From Gloeothece verrucosa PCC 7822 (GTDB lineage: Bacteria > Cyanobacteriota > Cyanobacteriia > Cyanobacteriales > Microcystaceae): a DNA stretch of 64,000 nt. Numbering within the stretch: the stretch's first letter is position 1; every line of letters starts with the position of its first letter. Below the pieces are notes generated by a model that was given only the letters and a program-made list of their open reading frames with translations, made no database searches and was not told the DNA's origin. Both the position numbers and the translations under genes were made by a program. Location of the stretch: positions 2,602,300 to 2,666,299 of the forward strand of contig NC_014501.1 of NCBI RefSeq assembly GCF_000147335.1, given 5' to 3'. Shown here piece by piece: positions 9,437 through 18,095 of the stretch.

Positions 9437-9529
9437 AGGTGCTTAAGGTATAAATGATCACCATAGACTACGATATCTCATTTCTCGTCTCTTCAGGGGT
9501 TGTTCATTACTGCGAATAGTTCTGTACTT

Positions 9530-10483
9530 TTAATGTTCAACCGCCTCAAAAAGAGAACGAATCACCCCCGCCACACAAGGAATAGCCACACTATTACCGA
9601 CTAATTTGCGGTTGGCACAATAAGAGGTAAGGAGTTGAAAGTCTTCAGGGAAGCCTTGTAAACGGAGCATTTCCCGCTCAGTGAGTCTTCTTTCTCCATT
9701 CACTAAAAGATAATTATAGGATGCCCCTGCTCTCATCGCACAGGAATAAGGATAAGCACTAATATGTCCGGCTTTATTTTCATGCCAAATTGTCGGCTCA
9801 TTATCGTTTTTTCCCTGGTATTTAGCTAATCGATTCAGACGAATTTGTTCTGAAGCGTAATAAGAAGCGGCAACCGTCGTTTCTAAAATTTCTTTTAAAG
9901 GTTTAATCGTTCTTACCGGCATCGGCCATTCAAAAGGAATCGGCTCTAAACAACCCACAATAAAAATCCGTTCTCGTTTTTGCGGCAATCCAAAATCTAA
10001 AGCATTCAAAATTTTATAAGTGACATTATATCCTAACTTTTCCAAAATATCGATAATAACTTTTAATGTCTTTCCTTGTTGATGTCCGAAAAGTTGTTTA
10101 ACATTTTCAAGCACAAAAGCTAAGGGTTTTTTATATTCTAAAATCCGAGCAATCTCAAAAAACAAAGTTCCTCGAGTATCTTCAAACCCCTTAAGAACTC
10201 CACAAATACTAAAAGGTTGACAAGGAAAACCCGCTAACAAAAGATGATGATCAGGAATACTATCAGCCGGAATTTTAGTAATATCTCCTGCCGGCTTTTC
10301 TCCAAAATATTTGCTATAGACTTGTTGAGCATCTGGATCAATATCTGAAGAAAAAACACATTGAGGTTTAATATTATATTCAAGACAAACTTGACTAGCC
10401 GCTATCCTGAACCCCCCTATGCCGCAAAACAGATCAATATATCTAATAACTTTTTCCCCTTTAACAACATCAAATAAACCCAT
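9530..10483 (-). CDS. Orphan DNA (cytosine-5-)-methyltransferase
   Basis: A 317-residue C5 methyltransferase. The SAM loop is DLFCGIGGF, the catalytic cysteine lies in GFPCQPFS, and motif VI is FVLENVK. Further motifs are GLPQKRERIFIVG and the C-terminal LQGFPEDF and VGNSVAIP. All catalytic motifs are intact. The variable target-recognition region (about residues 195-255) gives no site I can name. No restriction endonuclease gene is adjacent; speB and an isochorismatase-like gene flank it, so it appears solitary. Solitary C5 methyltransferases are common in cyanobacteria, where one is known to modify the HIP1 core, but I cannot show that specificity here. Confidence 0.9.
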   Translation of the reverse strand: MGLFDVVKGEKVIRYIDLFCGIGGFRIAASQVCLEYNIKPQCVFSSDIDPDAQQVYSKYFGEKPAGDITKIPADSIPDHHLLLAGFPCQPFSICGVLKGFEDTRGTLFFEIARILEYKKPLAFVLENVKQLFGHQQGKTLKVIIDILEKLGYNVTYKILNALDFGLPQKRERIFIVGCLEPIPFEWPMPVRTIKPLKEILETTVAASYYASEQIRLNRLAKYQGKNDNEPTIWHENKAGHISAYPYSCAMRAGASYNYLLVNGERRLTEREMLRLQGFPEDFQLLTSYCANRKLVGNSVAIPCVAGVIRSLFEAVEH

Positions 10484-10559
10484 TTCACCGACAAATTAGG
10501 AAGCCTATCTAATCAACAGGATTATAACAAAAAACGCACAGCTTAACCTTTTTCTTTGC

Positions 10560-11588
10560 TCATGAGCGCTCAATTAAAAAAGAATCCGTCGACTTAACGA
10601 TGTGCATACCCGCATCAGCAAAACGTTTAAAAGCCGCATCAGCCACATCACTATAATCAACCACACCAGGAACCACCACCGGCGAAGTACAATCTTCTAA
10701 CAGATAAACTTTTTTAGCCAAACGGGGGTCTTTTTCCCTTATATCAGTTAACAAATCATCAATTGTCCAAGCCACACAATGACTTTTAGCTTGTCCAGCT
10801 ATAATAACAGCATCAAAGGCCAATATTTTCTCTAAAAAACGAGTATTTTTCGGAGCGAGTATCTTGCCGCTTACCCCTTGTATCACTTCAGGACGAAAAA
10901 TCGAATAATTTTCCGTTAAAGGATGTTCTCCCTTAATTTCAAAATGAGTCTGACTCGAGCGAGCTATATTGTGAAAAAAGAGAGCTTCTTCGACTGAAGA
11001 GACTAAAGCATGGCCAATGCCGCCCAACATAGAATGATAGGGCCAAATAATGAGAGAGTATTTTCCATTTTGACTCAATTGTCGAGCATAATGTAAAGCG
11101 TGCTGGGTTAAAATTTCTTCATTTCCCTGAGCCAGACTATGAACCACAGCCGCATTAATTTTCCAGATTCCTAATTCAATATCTTCTAGAGTAATAGATG
11201 TCATAGGTTCAGGATGTTGGCCTGCATCATTAATCCAGAAAATCGGATGAAAAATTTGCATAGCCGTGTGAGTATCCATTGTGGAAGCTATTTGGGTAAT
11301 AACATTTAAATTTCGATAAATAAACTCACACAAACGGATATTATCTTCTACTGCTCCGTTGCCGGAGGTTCCGCCTACGAATAATTCAAACTCAGGGATA
11401 CAGAAGGTATTTTGAACATCTATCAGGAGTAAACAAATTCGAGTTTGATCCTTGGCGGCTGGTTTAATCTGATGAGATTTTGCCCAATGAGCGGCTTGAG
11501 TTGCTCTTTGTTGATAAGGTACTCGCCAAACGCCTCCCACTTGATGGGGATTAAAGAAGGAAGGTATTGGAAGATAGTGATTAGTCAT
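10560..11588 (-). CDS. Isochorismatase-family cysteine hydrolase (nicotinamidase-like)
   Basis: A 342-residue protein with the isochorismatase-like fold: the catalytic Asp in LLLIDVQNTF, a central Lys region, and the nucleophile Cys in GQAKSHCVAWTIDDLL. The length exceeds the usual 200 residues, because about 50 residues precede the core and there are extra segments in the middle. The closest function by motif is nicotinamidase or a related amide hydrolase; the substrate is not assignable. The first codons (ATGACTAAT) fall in a copy of the 7-base repeat, as in folC. Confidence 0.8.
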   Translation of the reverse strand: MTNHYLPIPSFFNPHQVGGVWRVPYQQRATQAAHWAKSHQIKPAAKDQTRICLLLIDVQNTFCIPEFELFVGGTSGNGAVEDNIRLCEFIYRNLNVITQIASTMDTHTAMQIFHPIFWINDAGQHPEPMTSITLEDIELGIWKINAAVVHSLAQGNEEILTQHALHYARQLSQNGKYSLIIWPYHSMLGGIGHALVSSVEEALFFHNIARSSQTHFEIKGEHPLTENYSIFRPEVIQGVSGKILAPKNTRFLEKILAFDAVIIAGQAKSHCVAWTIDDLLTDIREKDPRLAKKVYLLEDCTSPVVVPGVVDYSDVADAAFKRFADAGMHIVKSTDSFLIERS

Positions 11589-11594
11589 TAGTCT
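11582..11594. repeat. Short heptamer-type repeat at a start codon
   Basis: The sequence tagtcattagtct is nearly two copies of the gtcatta unit and overlaps the start codon of the isochorismatase-family gene. It belongs to the same repeat type as 3491-3546. Confidence 0.55.
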
Positions 11595-11743
11595 TGTTCC
11601 CTGTTCGCTCCTGAGCGCTACAAAGGATCACTGTTCCCTGTTAAAAAAAATTTCAAGGGCTTACATTTTCCCTTGTCGTAACTCTACCATTAAGAGTTAT
11701 GATTAATGGGGACTGTTTGTAAGCCCTATCCTAGTTAAACTGT

Positions 11744-12064
11744 CTAACCGCGTTTACTCGCCGTTGCAACAGGAGTTTTGCTTGGAGGTTGATACACTCT
11801 TAAGCTCGGAAAGAGAAAATGATTCTCTTCTACATATTGAGCGCCAAATAGTCCTTTTTCTGCCCAAAAGTACCGATCAGTGGTATGTTCATTGCGTCTT
11901 ACCGTTAATACTGCCGGGGGAGCAATTTTTTGCTCTTGGATATATTTCCTGGCGGCTGTTACCGGTTTATCTTCGCCACTTTCGATACTATACTGGGGTA
12001 CTAACTCTAAAATTTTGCGCCCTTCTTGGCGACGACGACTTTTCCGTTTCCGTTTTCTTGCCAA
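11744..12064 (-). CDS. DUF3155 family protein
   Basis: A 106-residue basic protein starting with an Arg/Lys-rich stretch (ARKRKRKSRRRQEGR), followed by ILELVPQYSIESGEDK and AARKYIQEQ. These are the signature of DUF3155, a small family I know mainly from cyanobacteria. The N-terminus could bind nucleic acid, but the function is unknown. A 145-residue ORF on the opposite strand is an antisense shadow. A hairpin (taactct-accatta-agagtta, about 11680-11700) lies downstream. Confidence 0.85.
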   Translation of the reverse strand: MARKRKRKSRRRQEGRKILELVPQYSIESGEDKPVTAARKYIQEQKIAPPAVLTVRRNEHTTDRYFWAEKGLFGAQYVEENHFLFPSLRVYQPPSKTPVATASKRG

Positions 12065-12299
12065 CCCAATTACCTCCTATTTCGGCTAATCGCTGTAATC
12101 ATCGTTACAAAAGCCGTTGGCATTATATCCGTTCTAAATTAAAAAATCAACCGTACAGCCGTAAGATAGAAGTTAAGGGTTGCCTCTGTAAGGTAGGCTA
12201 GTGAGTGAGTCTGGCTGTGAGTCTCCCAAACCCCTTGGATAACTGCTATACAAAACTTCTTATTTCGTAATAAAATTTAATAAACAGAGAGCAGCTTTC

Positions 12300-13610
12300 A
12301 TGTCTAATTCTTTATCGATATTAATTAGCCCTAGTGCGGAATTAGTGAGCTTGTGTCAATCGCAAGTAGAATTGTTAAGCGAAGGATTTAAGGCAGATTG
12401 GACTGCTGTATATTTAACCGCTAAATGGGAGGAGAATGCCAGTAGCGAGTTATTGCCGGTGGTTAGCTATCCTGAGCAATTTTCCTGGCAAAACGGCAAG
12501 ATGACGAGTTTACCGGGGTCTGGGGATGAGGAAAAGTTAATGCTTCCCTCTTTGTGGCAAACCCTTCCAGAAAGGCTCAATGATGCTGAAACTCAAATAG
12601 AGTCTTTTAATTATTTGCATAAGCAGGAAGTGGCGGGGCAAAATAACCAACTTATTTTACCTTTAATCTATGAAGAGATTGTCATGGGTTTATTGGTAAC
12701 GGTACGTAAAGACTTACCCTGGCGTGAGACAGAATTGACTCAAATTGAAAAAATTGTTAAAACCTTAGCTCTGGGTTGTTTTTTAGACCAGCGTCAAGAA
12801 TGGTACAAACAACAGTTACAGCAACAATACGCCAAAAGTGCCCACCAACGGGATCGCCTTGATAATTTGTTGCATCAGTTACGTAACCCATTAACCGCTT
12901 TACGAACCTTTGGAAAACTCTTACTGAAGCGTTTATTAGCCGATGAACGGGATCAAAATGTGGTTAAAGGAATTATCCGAGAAAGTGATCGCATACAAGA
13001 TTTATTGCGTCAATTCGAGGAAGAAAACCACTTGGAAGGCGAAAATATTGGCAAATCAACATCCCTGGCCTTACCTGAAGCTCAAGCTAATTCGCCATTA
13101 TTGTTACCGAGTATAACTTTAAGCTTAGAATTCATAGCTATAGATGAAGTTTTAACGCCTTTATTAATTTCTGCTCAAGCATTAGCTCAAGAAAAACAGA
13201 TTGGGGTCACTTCAACCATTCCCACTAATTTACCGGCTATAAAAGCAAATTTTGCCGCTTTAAGAGAAGTTTTAACAAATTTGATTGATAATGCTATTAA
13301 ATATACTCCGGCTGGTGGACAGGTTGATGTAAGTGTTAAATTTAAAAAGGAAGATAATTGGGAAACCATTGAAATTAGTGATACAGGCTATGGCATTCCC
13401 CAAGAAGATCAACAGCATATATTTGAGCGGCGATATCGAGGGGTTCAAGCAGAGGGCAGTATTCCGGGGACCGGATTAGGGTTAGCAATTGTTAAAGATT
13501 TAGTGGAACAAATGCAGGGAAAAATTGAGTTTATCAGTCCCAATAGAAAAAGTCAAAAAGCTTCTTGTCCGGGGACAACATTTATTGTTGGGTTTAAAGT
13601 TAGGGAGTAG
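12300..13610 (+). CDS. hik2: GAF-domain sensor histidine kinase, Hik2/CSK-like
   Basis: A 436-residue soluble kinase: GAF domain (about 10-165), coiled linker, H-box LLHQLRNPLTALRTFGKLL with His192, and an ATPase domain with N box (NLIDNAIKYTP), DTGYGIP and GTGLGLAIV. The H-box and the position of Cys19 match cyanobacterial Hik2, the relative of chloroplast sensor kinase, in which Cys19 has been linked to an iron-sulphur cluster and redox sensing of the plastoquinone pool. The match is by memory of motifs, so the Hik2 assignment is probable rather than certain. No partner regulator is adjacent. Confidence 0.75.
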   Translation: MSNSLSILISPSAELVSLCQSQVELLSEGFKADWTAVYLTAKWEENASSELLPVVSYPEQFSWQNGKMTSLPGSGDEEKLMLPSLWQTLPERLNDAETQIESFNYLHKQEVAGQNNQLILPLIYEEIVMGLLVTVRKDLPWRETELTQIEKIVKTLALGCFLDQRQEWYKQQLQQQYAKSAHQRDRLDNLLHQLRNPLTALRTFGKLLLKRLLADERDQNVVKGIIRESDRIQDLLRQFEEENHLEGENIGKSTSLALPEAQANSPLLLPSITLSLEFIAIDEVLTPLLISAQALAQEKQIGVTSTIPTNLPAIKANFAALREVLTNLIDNAIKYTPAGGQVDVSVKFKKEDNWETIEISDTGYGIPQEDQQHIFERRYRGVQAEGSIPGTGLGLAIVKDLVEQMQGKIEFISPNRKSQKASCPGTTFIVGFKVRE

Positions 13611-13629
13611 GCAAGAGGCAAAAAGTATA

Positions 13630-13656
13630 ATGACTAATGACTAACTAATAACTAAT
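13630..13656. repeat. Heptamer-type repeats before the DUF167 gene
   Basis: Copies of taatgac/taactaa spaced by 7 bases (aatgactaatgactaactaat...) lie between the kinase stop and the next start, another tract of the dispersed gtcatta repeat. Confidence 0.7.
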
Positions 13657-13878
13657 ATGAAAATTCAGGTTAAAGTTAAACCTAATGCCAAACAGCAAAA
13701 AATAGAAGAGTTGGAGGATGGGAGTTTAGTTATTTCCTTAAAGTCTCCTCCAGTTGATGGAAAGGCCAATGAAGAATTAATTAAGCTGTTGGCGAAAAAA
13801 TATCAGGTCTCTAAATCCCAGATTTCAATTCAGTCTGGGTTATCTTCTAGAAATAAATTAATTGAAATTGTAAATTAA
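13657..13878 (+). CDS. DUF167 (YggU) family protein
   Basis: A 73-residue protein covering the complete DUF167 domain: [15 protein letters not shown], then [20 protein letters not shown] and a final [19 protein letters not shown] strand. The family is widespread and of unknown function. It follows the Hik2-like kinase by 46 bases. Confidence 0.9.
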   Translation: MKIQVKVKPNAKQQKIEELEDGSLVISLKSPPVDGKANEELIKLLAKKYQVSKSQISIQSGLSSRNKLIEIVN

Positions 13879-13911
13879 GTAATCGAACAAAATTACAGTT
13901 AACTATCAAGG

Positions 13912-14310
13912 TTAGGGAACATTATTGAATAAACGGTTACCTTGATCAAAACTGAATGAACCTGCCCCAAAACAAGTAATCATCAGCAACCCTCCCATTA
14001 ATCCCAAGTTTTTAAAAAACTGAATATCTTGACCGGGCGCTGAAAAATCCGTGTGAAAAATAAGGGTTGCGGGAATTAAAAAACCAATTAATAACCAGGC
14101 TCCTAGACGAGCTTTAAAACCTAATAAAACTGATAAACCCCCAACTAAAAGCACAATAATAGTCGGGATGAGTAACAGACCGGCAAAGGGTAAGCCTTTA
14201 GATTCCATATATTGCTGAGTCGATGCCGGATCAAGGACCTTATCAATGCCGGCTTTGAGGAAAATTGCTGAAAGGAATATCCGCGCAACAAGAGGCGTAA
14301 ACTTTTCCAT
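13912..14310 (-). CDS. DoxX family membrane protein
   Basis: A DoxX protein of about 132 residues with four predicted membrane helices: the first after PLVARIFLSAIFLKAGIDK, one near FAGLLLIPTIIVLLVGGL, one near LGAWLLIGFLIP, and one near GLMGGLLMITCFGAG. The conserved K-x3-P-x2-T-x2-Y-like segment is present as KVLDPASTQQYM. I prefer the ATG at 14310; the frame extends to a TTG at 14319. It starts 10 bases after the trpA stop and is probably cotranscribed. DoxX proteins are poorly defined membrane oxidoreductase accessories. Confidence 0.88.
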   Translation of the reverse strand: MEKFTPLVARIFLSAIFLKAGIDKVLDPASTQQYMESKGLPFAGLLLIPTIIVLLVGGLSVLLGFKARLGAWLLIGFLIPATLIFHTDFSAPGQDIQFFKNLGLMGGLLMITCFGAGSFSFDQGNRLFNNVP

Positions 14311-14319
14311 AATTCCCAA

Positions 14320-15114
14320 CTAAACAAGTGCTTGTTTTAGATTATGACAAAATTCTTCGATCGATTTTAATCCTTGTGCGGGTGTTCCTTCGGCCAGCCG
14401 CTTAACAATGGCACTACCAGCAATAACCGCATCTGCGCCCCATTGTTTAGCCTGTAGCGCCTGTTCGCGGGTAGAAATGCCAAAACCCACACCAATCGGT
14501 TTATCGGTTACAGCGCGTAAAGAGGATAATAAATCTTCTACTCGGGTAGCAATTTGGGAGCGGACTCCGGTCACCCCTGTTACGCTGACCAAATAAATAA
14601 ACCCTTGAGATTGAGCCGCTATTGCTTGAATTCTCTCAATGGGACTGGTGGGAGCTACTAACAAAGTCACTTCAATCCCGATTTTCGAGGCGGGTTTGAG
14701 TAAGCTTTCAGCTTCTTCTAGGGGTAAATCCGGAACGACTAAGCCTTTAACCCCTGCTTGGGCGATGGTCTCCAGAAAAGACTCTACTCCCCGATAAAAG
14801 ATCGGATTATAGTAAGTAAAGAGAATAATCGGGGTGGAATTTTCTTTTGAGAACTGTTCAACAATCCCTAATACATCTTCTAGCTTTACCCCTCGGTTTA
14901 ACGCGCGGGTAGCTGCCGCTTGGATAACTGGGCCATCTGCTAGGGGATCTGAGTAAGGAACGCCTAATTCAATCAGGTCTGCGCCCGATTTGGCCAAAAC
15001 CTGTAACGCTTTTGCTGTCGTTTCTAAATCCGGATCTCCGGCAGTGATAAAAGGAATAAAGGCGCATTGGTTGCGAGCGCGCAGAGCTTTAAAACAGTCA
15101 GAAACCGAGGTCAT
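14320..15114 (-). CDS. trpA: Tryptophan synthase alpha subunit
   Basis: A 264-residue TIM-barrel subunit that releases indole from indole-3-glycerol phosphate and passes it to TrpB. Motifs: [34 protein letters not shown] with the catalytic Glu/Asp pair, and [10 protein letters not shown] and GFGISTREQ for phosphate binding. Length is normal. It is the housekeeping copy, set behind ndhL and DUF3007. The trpB and trpD genes at the right edge of the window are unlinked to it. Confidence 0.97.
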   Translation of the reverse strand: MTSVSDCFKALRARNQCAFIPFITAGDPDLETTAKALQVLAKSGADLIELGVPYSDPLADGPVIQAAATRALNRGVKLEDVLGIVEQFSKENSTPIILFTYYNPIFYRGVESFLETIAQAGVKGLVVPDLPLEEAESLLKPASKIGIEVTLLVAPTSPIERIQAIAAQSQGFIYLVSVTGVTGVRSQIATRVEDLLSSLRAVTDKPIGVGFGISTREQALQAKQWGADAVIAGSAIVKRLAEGTPAQGLKSIEEFCHNLKQALV

Positions 15115-15137
15115 GCTATAGGTTATCTCTGGTAGAA

Positions 15138-15455
15138 TTAAGAATTTTTCGAGGATTGCTGCTCTTGTTCGATTTCAGCTTGAAGTTTTTCGAGTTCTTC
15201 GGGGGTCATTTCTTCGAGACGTTTTTGAAGAACTGCATCTTTATAGTCTTGGACCTGTTGATTGTAGGTCATATTTTTCGTAACGACTCTAAATAAGTAA
15301 GTCAACACCCACCCGATTAACCCTCCAATTAATAGGGCTTGACTCCAGATTCCAGCATCGCTACTATCTAGACCGGCTTTTAGCAGGATGAGATACAGTG
15401 CCCCCCCTGCAACAAATAAGCCTATTCCAATCCCTATAATATCGATTCGTCTCAT
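15138..15455 (-). CDS. DUF3007 family membrane protein
   Basis: A 105-residue protein with two membrane helices (about 7-27 and 39-58) and a C-terminal charged coiled coil ([20 protein letters not shown]...). The [13 protein letters not shown] tail is characteristic of DUF3007. In cyanobacteria it commonly sits between ndhL and trpA, as here. Function unknown. Confidence 0.88.
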   Translation of the reverse strand: MRRIDIIGIGIGLFVAGGALYLILLKAGLDSSDAGIWSQALLIGGLIGWVLTYLFRVVTKNMTYNQQVQDYKDAVLQKRLEEMTPEELEKLQAEIEQEQQSSKNS

Positions 15456-15465
15456 TAGCGTTTGC

Positions 15466-15708
15466 TTAAGCTTTTAGCTCTCTACGTGAGGGACGAAAAT
15501 TTAAGAACGGACTCAGTAGCAACATTCCCGGAAAGCAGAAAAAGACGAGAAAATACATAAAAGTCCTTTCGATCGAACTGGCTACATACCAGCGACTATT
15601 AAGATAGAAATAGACGACGGCGGGAATGATTAACAGATAAAGAACGCTCAGACCCAGATAGAGAATGGCTACGAGTATTGTTTCGTCTGCTAGAAGGTTG
15701 CTGATCAT
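15466..15708 (-). CDS. ndhL: NAD(P)H-quinone oxidoreductase subunit L
   Basis: An 80-residue membrane subunit of the cyanobacterial NDH-1 complex, required for respiration and inorganic carbon uptake. The two helices and the [31 protein letters not shown] segment (read in parts: [29 protein letters not shown]) are typical. It heads a leftward ndhL-DUF3007-trpA-doxX run with short gaps. Confidence 0.93.
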   Translation of the reverse strand: MISNLLADETILVAILYLGLSVLYLLIIPAVVYFYLNSRWYVASSIERTFMYFLVFFCFPGMLLLSPFLNFRPSRRELKA

Positions 15709-15884
15709 AGCTAGTGCTTTTTGTCAATATATTGCTGACTCAAGGGAAAGAAACTTATCTAACTTTAACTCATTTTGGGGTTTAAAAAAAATTTCTGCCC
15801 AAGTGTCAATTACCTGTTGCATTATCTAAAAGTTATGCTAAGATTAATAATCGTGGGTTAAAACAGCCCAGACAATTTATATTC

Positions 15885-15969
15885 GGGGGCGTGGCGGAAT
15901 GGTAGACGCTACGGACTTAAAATCCGTTGACCCTAAACGGTCGTGAGAGTTCGAGTCTCTCTGCCCCCA
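15885..15969 (+). tRNA. tRNA-Leu (UAA anticodon), no intron
   Basis: Acceptor arm gggggcg / tgccccc (one G-U pair), D arm ggcggaatggtagacgc, anticodon arm acgga-cttaaaa-tccgt with anticodon TAA, a long class II variable arm (tgaccctaaacggtcgt), and T arm gagag-ttcgagt-ctctc with discriminator A. CCA is not encoded. Many cyanobacteria carry a group I intron between U34 and A35 of this tRNA; here the anticodon is uninterrupted. Confidence 0.95.
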
Positions 15970-16089
15970 TCCCTAAAATTCCCTGAAAATGTTACCGGGT
16001 AAAACTTTTAGACTTTTTCTTCCGTCTATCTTGTGTCTATCTATGGTAGTATATTTTAGTCATTCTTGGTCAGAATTGGTGGGAAGAAA

Positions 16090-16330
16090 GTGGGAAGCAC
16101 TTTTAACTTAGAAGAGGCGATCAAAGCCGCTAACGAAAAACTCGACTTTGTAACCATCCGAGCAAAAAGTAATTCTACCTGTCTTTATTTAAGAGCGACC
16201 CTACCCAAAAAGATACTACAAAGCCTATAAAGCTTTAGCAGTCTTTGCGGGTATTCCTTGGGCTTTAGAAAAATATAGGGGTAGATACAGAATCTCAAGC
16301 ACATCCAAGAACAAGATTTAATTGATAGCT
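16090..16330 (+). pseudogene. Relic of a tyrosine-type integrase next to tRNA-Leu
   Basis: The GTG frame gives GSTFNLEEAIKAANEKL and then CLYLRATLPKK before a stop at 16228-16230. The pattern A-x-A-N-x-K-L ... LYLRATLP is what I associate with the N-terminus of cyanobacterial phage-type integrases. Later frames give LGL and an acidic stretch (VDTESQA) that would continue it. The piece is short and frameshifted, and the catalytic domain is absent. Its place 120 bases from the tRNA 3' end fits an old tRNA integration site. The family call rests on a short segment. Confidence 0.45.
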
Positions 16331-16370
16331 GGAAAAGCCGCTAATTCGCGCGTTAGGGTTATATTATCAG

Positions 16371-16615
16371 TTATTTTGGGTTCATTGTGACTTTACCGAA
16401 AACTTTGCCCAAAAAATCTACAGTGGGGTAGGCGGCTTCATCTTCATTTTTAGGTATTGGCATACGGATAGCGCCGAGCATATAATCTCCAACCTTTAAA
16501 TCTTGACAAGCAAGCTGTTTTTTATATTCTTCCTAATAAGGAATGTAATAATTAACGGCTTCTATCCATTGTTGATCACTAAACAACTCAGGATGATCGT
16601 TGTCGATAGGAGCGC
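16371..16615 (-). pseudogene. Broken hypothetical gene fragment
   Basis: The minus strand reads GAPIDNDHPELFSDQQW, then EAVNYYIPY, an in-frame TAG, then EEYKKQLACQDLKVGDYML and VDFLGKVFGKVTMNPK with a TAA stop. A second stop lies just upstream of the first codon. The composition is clearly coding-like, so this is a decayed gene fragment. I do not recognise the family. Confidence 0.5.
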
Positions 16616-16634
16616 CTTAGAAAATATGGAACCG

Positions 16635-16697
16635 TGCGGCATTATAGCAGAAGTCAGGAGTCAGAAGTCCCCAAGTCAGAAGGGAAAAGCTTATTGC
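16635..16697. repeat. Dispersed repeat, copy 1 (tatagcagaagtcaggagtc...)
   Basis: Sequence beginning tatagcagaagtcaggag and ending gaagggaaaagcttattgct is repeated with small differences at 29640-29694. The inner part is built of 7-base units (gtcagaa, gtcagga). The second copy abuts the truncated hsdM gene. Confidence 0.75.
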
Positions 16698-16699
16698 TA

Positions 16700-17157
16700 T
16701 TAAGTTTGAAGTTTAAAAGATGTCCTAAGCACAGGAGCGGTTGCTATATAAGGAAAAATCCAGTTTTCATTGGTTAACTATCTCATTTTTTTCTCCCTTT
16801 TATAAGAATAATTTTAGCAAAGATAAACACTTAAACTTTTGTCTTAACTCCTCATTTTTTAGCTCACTTTTTTAAATTAAGACAAAGTTATAATTTTTCA
16901 TTAATATTAACAAAAGTGTTCAATTCTCTTTAACTAGATTTAAAAAAATTTGGATAGCAGATGGCTCAACTCTCGAAGCTTTGTTTAAAAAGCTGAAAAG
17001 TCTTGTCGGCTTTTTCTATGATTTCTCCCATTAAGGTAGTTATGAAAGTTAAAAATCAACAAGGTGCATTACTGCTGATCAGATGAACAAAATCTTAGAA
17101 GAGTATAAGCAAGGTCAGTCGTACTCCGGATGCCATTGGCAGATTTTAAAGAAGATA
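16700..17157. other. AT-rich intergenic region, no gene seen
   Basis: No convincing gene. A weak hairpin (aaaagc ... gctttt, about 16988-17018) could terminate the leftward NUDIX cassette. A short rightward frame from 17083 begins MNKILEEYKQGQS but dissolves into the antisense of the NUDIX gene. Confidence 0.45.
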
Positions 17158-17802
17158 TTACAATTGGTTAGCAATCTCAGCATACCAATCAACCAATTGA
17201 GTCGATCCAGAGTTTTTTCTTTTTTTAATTTCTTCTATAATATTTGTCGGTGCATTCGGATGAGTCTTGTTATTTATCTCCAGATAATTTCCCAAAAGCT
17301 TTTTTGCCATCCCTTTGCCCTGCACGAATATTTTAGCGTGTTCTGCATGCGGTGAAGGTTGATTAAGTAGTATTTTAATATGCTGATTCATGTTAACTAC
17401 TATTTGATAAATATCTTGACTCTGCTCCAATTCAAAAACGACCCAAGAATAGTCTTTTTTGTTATGTACTTGAGCATTTTGATAATAAGCTGCATTAAGA
17501 GGTGGACTTTGTTGCCTGTTGTTTATGTCTATCAGTTGTATTCCTGTTTCCTCGAATGTTTCTCGAATAGCAGTAGTTATTGGATCGTTGTTATCCTTCG
17601 GCTCCATTCCCCCACCGGGAAGGGCATATTGTCCCGCTTGATTGACAATGTTGTTTGGATTACCGCCATGCGATTGAAATGCAGCATTTTGTAGTGCTTT
17701 TTGAGTGATAATAATATCATTCCCCTGTGTTATAACCGCATAGACTTGCTTGCGACCGTAAGCTCCGCCAGATCGTCGAGGTTGAAAAGATGCCTGTGCC
17801 AT
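17158..17802 (-). CDS. NUDIX hydrolase-domain protein
   Basis: A protein of about 214 residues. The NUDIX box is complete in its second half (RETFEETGI matching R-E-U-x-E-E-x-G-U). The first half, GGGMEPKDNNDP, carries Asn where the upstream Glu is expected. A C-terminal extension (about 150-214) is Lys/Asn rich and not part of the NUDIX fold. The start is set by a near-perfect ribosome site, aggagg, 9 bases before the ATG at 17802; the frame itself extends further upstream. It is the last gene of a leftward cassette with a zinc ribbon and two DUF2589 proteins. The substrate is unknown. Confidence 0.82.
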   Translation of the reverse strand: MAQASFQPRRSGGAYGRKQVYAVITQGNDIIITQKALQNAAFQSHGGNPNNIVNQAGQYALPGGGMEPKDNNDPITTAIRETFEETGIQLIDINNRQQSPPLNAAYYQNAQVHNKKDYSWVVFELEQSQDIYQIVVNMNQHIKILLNQPSPHAEHAKIFVQGKGMAKKLLGNYLEINNKTHPNAPTNIIEEIKKRKNSGSTQLVDWYAEIANQL

Positions 17803-17853
17803 TGATTTAACCCTCCTAAGTAAATAAACACGAACCAATTGAGCAGAATATCA

Positions 17854-18093
17854 TTAAAAATGTCCCTTTTGAGCTTGTTCCACGTTCTGTTGTGATTTCT
17901 GAATCACCTCATCTAATTGACGGTATTGTTCTAAAGCTTCCTGTGAATTTTCTGGGTTAATCGTTAATTTCAGTCCACAGCGAGAACAATAAATACTATC
18001 TTGAGAACCGGATAAAAAACCTAAGAGTAACTCCCGTGACACAGAAATCATCTCGCCACACTCAGGACAGGGAAAACCACCATTTTGCTGCAT
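17854..18093 (-). CDS. Small zinc-ribbon protein
   Basis: A 79-residue protein with two CxxC knuckles (CPECGE near residue 9 and CSRCGL near residue 36), an intervening VSRELLLGFLSGSQD segment, and a C-terminal Gln-rich coiled coil (EQYRQLDEVIQKSQQNVEQ). Its start codon is 2 bases after the stop of the upstream DUF2589 gene, so they are almost certainly cotranscribed. The role is unknown; a structural or adaptor protein is plausible. Confidence 0.78.
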   Translation of the reverse strand: MQQNGGFPCPECGEMISVSRELLLGFLSGSQDSIYCSRCGLKLTINPENSQEALEQYRQLDEVIQKSQQNVEQAQKGHF

Positions 18094-18095
18094 TT

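Noticed and set aside
11764..12201. 145-residue rightward ORF
   Set aside because: It lies antisense to the DUF3155 gene, whose protein is recognisable, and has no domain of its own.
17083..17355. 90-residue rightward ORF
   Set aside because: Mostly antisense to the NUDIX gene; only the first residues lie outside it.
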